Below are positions 1-4,696 of a stretch of DNA of 5,716 nt, in pieces. The stretch's first letter is position 1. The number at the start of each line of letters is the position of its first letter. The stretch is from Microcoleaceae cyanobacterium UBA11344 (GTDB taxonomy: Bacteria > Cyanobacteriota > Cyanobacteriia > Cyanobacteriales > Microcoleaceae): positions 1 to 5,716 of the forward strand of contig DMYK01000302.1 in assembly GCA_003483675.1 (NCBI GenBank). The letters run 5' to 3'. Both the position numbers and the translations under genes were made by a program. The notes under the pieces are model-generated. The model ran no database searches. It was not told the DNA's origin and saw only the letters and a program-made list of their open reading frames with translations.

Positions 1-14
1 CCACTAACTAATAA

Positions 15-479
15 TTAATTTACCTTGATAGGCGAAACACTTAAATTAGGATTTTTGATTCTTCTTAAAAGTTCTTGTCTGGCTTGTTCTGGATTTTGCC
101 CTCTCGGTATTTGATATAATAATCTACAGGAACCGTCTTGAGGATTAGCTGCACAAATCATCGGTTGCCCAGTGCGAGATGCACCTGCTGTGATAATATT
201 ATCCCAGTTTCCAGGCGTTTTGGAATTGTTGAGAATTCCTGAGACTCGCGTACACCGAGTAATTGCGTCTTCTCCCGATTCAGTGAAATAGTTGTCAGCT
301 ACCCACAGAATTACGGGAATATTTTTGCCTTCTTGGTCCGCTATTGTCGCTGGATAGCCACCAGAAGCGCCGCAGAAAAATGAAGCTGTTTGGGCAAAAG
401 CAGGACTGTTTGCTAGCATCAAAGTGGCGATCGCCATTATTGACGCGCTAAAAACTGACTTTAAGAGCCGAAATTTCAT
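15..479 (-). CDS. COP23-domain exported protein
   Basis: Encodes 154 residues. The N-terminus is a Sec signal peptide: basic start (MKFRLLK), hydrophobic core to about residue 23, and an AFA|Q signal peptidase I site after residue 29, so the mature protein should be periplasmic or outside the cell. The mature part matches the COP23 pattern (circadian oscillating polypeptide 23, cyanobacteria): an FFCG start at 34-37, GYPAT at 41-45, PVILWV at 55-60, RCTRVS at 75-80, GQPMICA at 104-110 and a C-terminal leucine-rich stretch after C118. The four cysteines (36, 76, 109, 118) could form two disulfides. The biochemical role of the family is not known to me; the name comes from circadian-cycling abundance in one species. 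The start is the only ATG in front of a complete signal peptide; no Shine-Dalgarno sequence is visible. A HIP1 octamer lies in the signal-peptide coding region (427-434). It is transcribed away from the HNH gene. Confidence 0.88.
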   Translation of the reverse strand: MKFRLLKSVFSASIMAIATLMLANSPAFAQTASFFCGASGGYPATIADQEGKNIPVILWVADNYFTESGEDAITRCTRVSGILNNSKTPGNWDNIITAGASRTGQPMICAANPQDGSCRLLYQIPRGQNPEQARQELLRRIKNPNLSVSPIKVN

Positions 480-822
480 GGGTATTAATCAGGCTTGTGA
501 TCGAAGGTTACTCATACTCTAAAAAGTTCGATCGATTGTTGCCGGGAAGATTAGGGATTTAGGCAAAAAAATCAAATTTATTCGGCAATTTATTCACTCT
601 CGCTGACACTGGCCTCATGTTTACCAAAACCAAGGAAGAAATGCGAGCCGCCGGATTTTCCGGCAGAAAATAGATGGGGCTACAGTGGCTTCTGCGGTCA
701 GCGAGGCGGTAAAGCTGCTGTTTTTCACTGTTTTTTTGTTGAGCCTTACTCTTTTTTGCCTCGCCCCCCTAAATGGGAACCTGTGTTAACATCGGTGAAA
801 ATACGATCTTTAATAATCAACA
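480..822. other. Divergent intergenic region, 343 bp
   Basis: Lies between the diverging cop23-like and HNH genes, so it should hold both promoters. I could not assign either with confidence. TACGAT at 802-807 is a possible -10 box for the HNH gene, but there is no good -35 at the right distance; an 8-bp palindrome TGTTAACA lies at 784-791. Other structure: a perfect 6-bp hairpin GCCGGA/TCCGGC at 650-655/659-664 without a following T-run, and a terminator-like hairpin at 682-737 listed separately. No convincing protein gene is seen on either strand. Confidence 0.6.
682..737 (+). terminator. Terminator-like hairpin or leader attenuator
   Basis: CAGTGGCTT (683-691) can pair with AAGCTGCTG (712-720), nine pairs including two G-U wobbles, followed at once by five T (721-725) and, after CACTG, by seven more T (731-737). 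An alternative outer pairing ACAGTG (682-687)/CACTGT (726-731) would place the second T-run directly after the stem. No plus-strand gene ends just upstream, so it could end a small RNA or attenuate the HNH leader transcript. The loop of the first form is long (20 nt), which weakens the call. Confidence 0.28.
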
Positions 823-1320
823 ATGGGCAATGTTCTGGTGCTGAACGCCTCCTACGAACCCCTTAACATCACCAATTGGCGAAGGGCTGTAGTTTTGTTG
901 CTGAAAGGGAAAGCAGAGCAGGTAGAACATAACGGGAAATTTGTTGCGCCAAATTTCCCGCTACCAACTGTGATCCGACTGCGGCATTACGTCCGAGTTC
1001 CCTATAAGGATATTCCGCTGACCCGCCGAAATATCTTGCACCGGGACGCGCACTCTTGTCAATACTGTGGTTATACCGGGGATGATTTAACGCTGGATCA
1101 TGTGATTCCTCGATCGCGCGGAGGTAGCGATAGTTGGGAAAACCTTGCTACTGCGTGCGTGCGCTGCAATGTTAACAAAGGTAGCCGCACGCCGAAAGAA
1201 GCGGGGATGTTACTCAGGTATCCACCTCGGAAACCTCACAGCGGTCTTTATTTTGAAGTGATCAAACACGTTAAGAGCGGTATGCACCAAGAATGGCAAA
1301 AATATGTAATCGGTCTTTAA
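823..1320 (+). CDS. Stand-alone HNH endonuclease family protein
   Basis: A 165-residue protein, complete in length for the short HNH family widespread in cyanobacteria and other bacteria. The N-terminal half (VLVLNASYEPLN, residues 4-15, then WRRAVVLLLKGKAE) is the conserved lead-in typical of this family. The HNH fold runs from about 72 to 120: zinc-type CxxC at C79/C82, the core LDHVIPRSRGG with D92 and H93, N107 in ENL, second CxxC at C112/C115, then CNVNKG. These are the residues expected for a beta-beta-alpha metal finger nuclease that binds and cuts DNA. The physiological substrate of the family is not known to me. There is no clear ribosome binding site; the start is the first ATG in front of the conserved N-terminus. 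It is monocistronic, with its own terminator directly behind the stop. It is not part of the IscB element downstream, although both carry HNH domains. Confidence 0.88.
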   Translation: MGNVLVLNASYEPLNITNWRRAVVLLLKGKAEQVEHNGKFVAPNFPLPTVIRLRHYVRVPYKDIPLTRRNILHRDAHSCQYCGYTGDDLTLDHVIPRSRGGSDSWENLATACVRCNVNKGSRTPKEAGMLLRYPPRKPHSGLYFEVIKHVKSGMHQEWQKYVIGL

Positions 1321-1353
1321 AACCCCTATCAGCGCAAGCGCGGGGTTTTTTTT
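1321..1353 (+). terminator. Rho-independent terminator of the HNH gene
   Basis: AACCCC (1321-1326) pairs with GGGGTT (1342-1347); an inner GCG/CGC stem (1332-1334/1339-1341) with a CAAG loop stacks on it across a 5-nt bulge. Eight T follow or overlap the 3' arm (1346-1353). It begins immediately after the TAA of the HNH gene. Confidence 0.88.
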
Positions 1354-1360
1354 GTAGAAG

Positions 1361-1434
1361 TTTTGAGTTGTAGGGGCCCAGCCCCCGTGCCTGCCCCGAG
1401 TCTTGAGTTAAAGAGTTAAAAATTTAACCTACAA
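1361..1434. repeat. GC-rich inverted-repeat segment, possible dispersed repeat
   Basis: TTGTAGG (1368-1374) and CCTACAA (1428-1434) form outer inverted arms. Inside are GGGGC (1373-1377), GCCCC (1381-1385) and GCCCC (1393-1397), allowing alternative stems, then GAGTTAAA twice in tandem (1405-1412, 1413-1420) and a GTTAAA/TTTAAC near-palindrome (1415-1428). A GTAGGGGC...CCCCGTGCCTGCCCC arrangement resembles intergenic repeats I recall from Oscillatoria/Microcoleus-type genomes, but copy number cannot be judged from this window. It separates the HNH terminator from the omega-RNA region. Confidence 0.4.
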
Positions 1435-1450
1435 AATTCAACAGGATACC
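1435..1450 (+). other. Candidate omega-RNA guide segment (16 nt)
   Basis: The 16 bases just 5' of the first scaffold helix are where an IscB omega RNA carries its guide, and IscB guides are about this long in characterised systems. The position is inferred solely from the start of the helix at 1451; the true 5' end of the RNA is not visible. In this family the guide is copied from DNA flanking the left end of the element, so this segment may be host DNA rather than element DNA. Confidence 0.35.
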
Positions 1451-1690
1451 GTCAACTACCCGCCACTAATCGGAGTACCGATATAGTGGGGGCTTGAAAG
1501 AGCCTAGTTGACCAGTCTAAGTGTTAAATCACTACGTTTAGGGCAAGAGTTAAAGACCTACCAGTGGATGCGAAGCTAGTCTACTGCTCTAGAACTTAAA
1601 AGTTAAACAGGGGTAAGGGTTAACCCAGTGCTTTTGAGATAGTACCGACCTTAAACATTGACGAAGCTATCATTACCCCGCAAGGGAGGA
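1451..1690 (+). ncRNA. HEARO / omega RNA upstream of iscB
   Basis: This noncoding stretch abuts iscB on its 5' side, where the HEARO (HNH endonuclease-associated RNA and ORF) motif, now called omega RNA, is found. Helices seen by eye: (1) GTCAACTA 1451-1458 with TAGTTGAC 1505-1512, 8 bp, closing a three-way junction; (2) CCACTA+ATCGG 1463-1473 with CCGAT+TAGTGG 1478-1489, 11 bp with one bulged A and an AGTA loop; (3) GGCTT 1491-1495 with GAGCC 1500-1504, capped by GAAA; (4) CAGTGGA 1562-1568 with TCTACTG 1580-1586; (5) AACT 1593-1596 with AGTT 1601-1604; (6) GGGGTAA 1610-1616 with TTACCCC 1673-1679, perfect; (7) GGG/CCC 1617-1619/1624-1626; (8) GATAGT 1638-1643 with GCTATC 1666-1671 (one G-U). 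The GGCTTGAAAGAGCC arm resembles, from memory, a TTGAAAGAGC segment of the OgeuIscB omega RNA. The RNA scaffolds IscB and carries its guide at the 5' end. Exact ends are uncertain. Confidence 0.82.
1682..1690 (+). promoter_or_regulatory. Strong ribosome binding site deciding the iscB start
   Basis: AAGGGAGGA ends 6 nt before the ATG at 1697. It supports that start over the in-frame TTG at 1658, which would put its first codons inside the conserved 3' helices of the omega RNA and add 13 residues before the normal IscB N-terminus. Confidence 0.75.
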
Positions 1691-1696
1691 CTGAAA

Positions 1697-2827
1697 ATGT
1701 CTAATTTTGTTTTCGTACTTGATACCCAGAAACGATCACTCAATCTAATACGACCAGGAAGGGCTCGTAAGTTACTAACTACTGGCAAAGCGGCTGTTTT
1801 CAAAAGGTATCCATTTACCATAATCCTCAAAGTGGAAGTAACAGCAACTCCAGAACCAATCACCTTAAAAATAGATCCTGGTTCTCAAACAACTGGTATC
1901 GCCTTAGTTCAAGGAGAAAAAGTCTTATGGGGTGCTGAACTGAACCATCGGGTTGAGACAACTTTAACTTGGGCGAAAAAACTGACTAAGTTTGCGCCCA
2001 TTAACAAGATTGTTCAAGAACTTGTACGGTTCGATTTGCAGCAATTAGAGAACCCAGAAATTTCTGGGTTTGAGTATCAACAAGGCACTTTGTTTGGTTA
2101 CGAAGTCCGCGAGTATCTCCTTAACAAATGGGATAGAAAGTGTGCTTATTGTGGCGTTGAAAATGTGCCATTACAAGTTGAGCATATTCATCCCAAAACT
2201 CAGGGCGGTACTAACCGGATATCTAATCTTTGCCTGGCTTGTGAAAAGTGCAATCTCAAGAAAGGAGCTCAAAATATTGAGCAGTTCCTAGCTAAAAAGC
2301 CAGAGGTTTTAAAGCGAATTTTGTCTCAGGTAAAGCGTCCTTTAAAAGATGCGACGGCAGTCAATTCAACTCGCTGGGCATTGTTTAATCGACTCAAGGA
2401 AACTGGTTTACCTGTTTCTACTGGTAGTGGTGGTTTAACTAAGTTTAACCGCCCTCGATTGAACTTACCTAAAACCCACTGGATTGATGCAGCTTGTGTG
2501 GGACAAATTACATCGCTTAAACTATTAACAAATCAACCATTGTTAATCAAAGCTACTGGACATGGAACGCGCCAAATGTGTCGCACTGACAAATTTGGGT
2601 TCCCGTCTCGATACGTCCCTAGACTTAAGTTTGTCAAAGGTTTTCAAACGGGTGACATCGTGAAAGCGATAGTTACTTCTGGAAAGAAAATCGGCACTTA
2701 TATTGGTCGTGTTGCAGTTAGAGCGAGCGGTTCATTCAATATTTCTGCATCAGAATTGGTGTCGGGAATTAGCTACAAATATTGTTCGATTATTCATAGA
2801 AAGGATGGCTATTCTTATGCAGCATAA
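1697..2827 (+). CDS. iscB: IscB RNA-guided HNH/RuvC nuclease, bridge helix apparently missing
   Basis: A 376-residue protein starting MSNFVFVLDTQ. IscB nucleases of IS200/IS605-type elements cut DNA under omega-RNA guidance and are the ancestors of Cas9. Domains in order: PLMP/RRXRR-like N-terminus (about 1-50; VLDT at 7-10, RPGRARKLL at 19-27, GKAAVFKRYPF at 30-40); RuvC-I with D60 in KIDPGS; RuvC-II with E108 in QELVRFD; HNH at about 145-190 with C149/C152, EHIHP (H163, H165), N177 and C182/C185; RuvC-III with H261 and D264 in KTHWIDAACVG; C-terminal TAM-interacting part (about 283-372; KATGHGTRQMCRTDKFG, FQTGDIVKA). All expected catalytic residues are visible. Odd feature: in ordinary IscB an arginine-rich bridge helix and linker, roughly 45-50 residues, lies between an HRG and an HRV motif; here ELNHRVETTL (81-90) joins the two sides directly, so D60 and E108 are only 48 residues apart. 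The frame stays open. The total is short for IscB (usually over 400 residues). No tnpA is present. Activity is uncertain. Confidence 0.9.
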   Translation: MSNFVFVLDTQKRSLNLIRPGRARKLLTTGKAAVFKRYPFTIILKVEVTATPEPITLKIDPGSQTTGIALVQGEKVLWGAELNHRVETTLTWAKKLTKFAPINKIVQELVRFDLQQLENPEISGFEYQQGTLFGYEVREYLLNKWDRKCAYCGVENVPLQVEHIHPKTQGGTNRISNLCLACEKCNLKKGAQNIEQFLAKKPEVLKRILSQVKRPLKDATAVNSTRWALFNRLKETGLPVSTGSGGLTKFNRPRLNLPKTHWIDAACVGQITSLKLLTNQPLLIKATGHGTRQMCRTDKFGFPSRYVPRLKFVKGFQTGDIVKAIVTSGKKIGTYIGRVAVRASGSFNISASELVSGISYKYCSIIHRKDGYSYAA

Positions 2828-2834
2828 ACCTTGC

Positions 2835-2875
2835 CCCCCTTTTCCTCCCGTCACTGACCTGAGTATCCAAGGGGG
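2835..2875 (+). promoter_or_regulatory. Leader stem able to cover the vWA gene ribosome binding site
   Basis: CCCCCTT (2835-2841) is perfectly complementary to AAGGGGG (2869-2875), with a 27-nt loop. The 3' arm is the purine run (GGGGGAAG, 2871-2878) that serves as Shine-Dalgarno for the ATG at 2883. Pairing would partly hide the ribosome binding site. It lacks a T-run after the stem, so it is not a terminator for iscB. The C-run/G-run pair could also be a remnant of the C-rich intergenic repeats common in these genomes. Confidence 0.3.
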
Positions 2876-2882
2876 AAGACAG

Positions 2883-4664
2883 ATGAACAAAAAATTTGCG
2901 ATCGCAGCCAAATACTGGAAAATCCCAATCTTGCTCAGCGTCATCCCCTTGCTGATGCTAGCAGCTTGCAACGCAGATACTAATACCACCCCACTTGATC
3001 GCAGTGCCTCACCGGCAGCGGGTAAGGCACCCTCCTCAAAAGAATCTCCTATAGCGAGAGAAAAAGCAGCTCCTATAAAAGCAGCTCCTGCTTTCCCTTC
3101 GTCTCTGAAATCGCCTAGCGCTGGTGCGCCTGTACCCCTTGCGGCTAAACCCGGTGCGCCTGCACCCCAAAAACCCGCATCCCAAAAACTGTCGGAGAAT
3201 TTGCCTGCTGTTGATGCAGTGGCACCGCAATCTTCCAACACAGAGGAATACAACCGCATTTACGACAATCCATTTCAGAGAGTTAGCATTAGTCCCCTGT
3301 CAACATTTTCGATCGATGTCGATACAGCATCTTACACCAACGTCCGCCGCTTTATTAACGAAGGTCAACTGCCACCAAAAGATGCAGTGAGAATTGAAGA
3401 ATTAATTAATTACTTCACCTACGACTATCCGCAGCCAACGGGCGATCGCCCTTTTTCCATCACTACGGAAATCTCCCAAGCACCCTGGAATTCTAAGCAC
3501 AAATTAGTTCAAATTGGCTTGCAGGGAAAACGCCTTGCCACAGAAAATTTACCGCCTAGCAATCTCGTCTTTTTGTTAGACGTTTCCGGTTCGATGAACT
3601 CACCGAATAAATTGCCGTTGCTCAAACAATCATTACGGTTGCTCGCGAATCAATTAACCGAAAAAGACCTGGTTTCGATTGTCGTGTATGCTGGGGCAGC
3701 CGGCGTAGTTTTGCCGCCGACAAACGGCGCTCGAAAATCCAAAATATTAGATGCGATCGAGCAACTGCAAGCTGGGGGTTCTACTGCGGGTGGCGCAGGA
3801 ATTAAATTAGCCTATGAATTGGCAAGTCGCACCTTTATCTCGTCGGGAAATAACCGGGTTATTTTGGCAACCGATGGCGATTTTAATGTGGGAGTTTCCA
3901 GCGATGCAGAATTGGTGAGGATGATCGAAAACTATCGCGATCGCAACATTTTTCTCACTGTTCTGGGATTTGGCATGGGCAACTTTAAAGACGCTAAATT
4001 GGAACAAATAGCCAACAAAGGCAACGGCAATTATGCTTACATCGACTCCCTTCAGGAAGCTAATAAAGTCTTAGTCAAGGAAATGGGAGCGAATCTGTTA
4101 ACAATTGCCAAGGATGTTAAAATTCAAGTAGAATTCAATCCGGCAAAAGTCCAAGCCTACCGCCAGATTGGGTATGAAAATCGGCAGCTAGCAGCGCAAG
4201 ATTTCAACAACGACAAAAAAGATGCAGGAGAATTAGGTGCTGGACATTCAGTGACAGCGCTTTATGAGATCGTTCCAGTTGGGGTAGAGAGCGATGTCAA
4301 ATTACCCGAGGTCGATCCATTGAAATATCAACAGCAGCAAGTCGATCCTGCTGCCTACAAAAATGATGAGTTGATGTTGGTAAAATTGCGTTATAAAGCG
4401 CCTGATCAAAAAACTTCTCAGTTAATCCAGGGTACTGTGGCTGACAGAGGGGTGAAATTGGAAAAGGCCTCAGATAACTTGAAATTTGCAGCAGCGGTTG
4501 CTGAATTCGGGATGCTTTTGAGAAATTCTGAGTACAAAGGATCGGCGAGTTTTGAGCAAGTTTTGAACCTAGCAAATCAGTCAAAGAATGCAGATTTGGA
4601 TGGCTACCGCACCGAGTTTGTAAGTTTAGTTGAAAACAGTAAAAAACTGGCGGGCAAAAAATAG
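2883..4664 (+). CDS. vWA-domain lipoprotein, YfbK-like
   Basis: A 593-residue predicted lipoprotein. Residues 1-28 are a type II signal peptide with lipobox LAAC, lipid attachment at C29. Residues 30-118 are a flexible Ala/Pro/Ser/Lys linker. From about 120 follows the conserved region found before vWA in YfbK-type proteins (NPFQRVSISPLSTFSIDVDTA, 129 on; RIEELINYF, 170-178). The von Willebrand factor A fold spans about 225-400 with an intact metal-ion-dependent adhesion site: DVSGSM (D233, S235, S237), T301 in GGSTAGG, and D331 in ATDGD. The rest (about 405-590) fits the YfbK C-terminal domain (formerly DUF3520). Proteins of this type are thought to bind partners through the metal site at the cell surface or periplasmic face; no ligand is known to me. 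The start at 2883 has a GGGGGAAG ribosome binding site and gives a proper signal peptide; an upstream in-frame extension to 2703 overlaps iscB and would bury it. Three HIP1 octamers lie inside. Confidence 0.92.
   Translation: MNKKFAIAAKYWKIPILLSVIPLLMLAACNADTNTTPLDRSASPAAGKAPSSKESPIAREKAAPIKAAPAFPSSLKSPSAGAPVPLAAKPGAPAPQKPASQKLSENLPAVDAVAPQSSNTEEYNRIYDNPFQRVSISPLSTFSIDVDTASYTNVRRFINEGQLPPKDAVRIEELINYFTYDYPQPTGDRPFSITTEISQAPWNSKHKLVQIGLQGKRLATENLPPSNLVFLLDVSGSMNSPNKLPLLKQSLRLLANQLTEKDLVSIVVYAGAAGVVLPPTNGARKSKILDAIEQLQAGGSTAGGAGIKLAYELASRTFISSGNNRVILATDGDFNVGVSSDAELVRMIENYRDRNIFLTVLGFGMGNFKDAKLEQIANKGNGNYAYIDSLQEANKVLVKEMGANLLTIAKDVKIQVEFNPAKVQAYRQIGYENRQLAAQDFNNDKKDAGELGAGHSVTALYEIVPVGVESDVKLPEVDPLKYQQQQVDPAAYKNDELMLVKLRYKAPDQKTSQLIQGTVADRGVKLEKASDNLKFAAAVAEFGMLLRNSEYKGSASFEQVLNLANQSKNADLDGYRTEFVSLVENSKKLAGKK
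3062..3168 (+). repeat. Short tandem repeats in the lipoprotein linker
   Basis: AAAAGCAGCTCCT occurs at 3062-3074 and again at 3077-3089 (15-nt period, coding KAAPI then KAAPA). A second pair, GGTGCGCCTG.ACCCC at 3123-3138 and 3153-3168 (one mismatch, 30-nt period), codes GAPVP and GAPAP. They show that the Ala/Pro linker after the lipid anchor has grown by in-frame duplication, so its length is probably variable between strains. Confidence 0.8.
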
Positions 4665-4696
4665 ATGATCTCAAATCCGGTGAATAGTCAACCTCT

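Noticed and set aside
617..673. 18-residue ATG frame ending at TAG 671-673
   Set aside because: Too short, no ribosome binding site and no recognisable sequence.
685..789. Small GTG-started frame of 34 codons with a hydrophobic stretch, ending at TAA 787-789
   Set aside because: No convincing ribosome binding site; it overlaps the terminator-like hairpin and the T-runs explain the run of Phe/Leu codons.
1368..1434. CRISPR-like or transposon terminal repeat
   Set aside because: Only one inverted pair of 7 bp, no regular spacing and no second copy in the window; kept only as a possible dispersed repeat.
1658..1696. In-frame TTG start giving iscB 13 extra residues
   Set aside because: It falls inside the 3' helices of the omega RNA, has no ribosome binding site, and the family begins at the VFVLDT motif just after the ATG at 1697.
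2070..2291. Overlapping plus-strand frame inside iscB
   Set aside because: Off-frame shadow of the HNH region; iscB is well supported by family motifs.
2703..2882. Upstream in-frame extension of the vWA gene
   Set aside because: It overlaps iscB in another frame, and would place 60 residues ahead of an otherwise perfect lipoprotein signal peptide with its own ribosome binding site.
2750..3259. Long minus-strand frame opposite the start of the vWA gene
   Set aside because: It is a shadow of the GC-rich Ala/Pro linker; the plus-strand frame has clear domain evidence.
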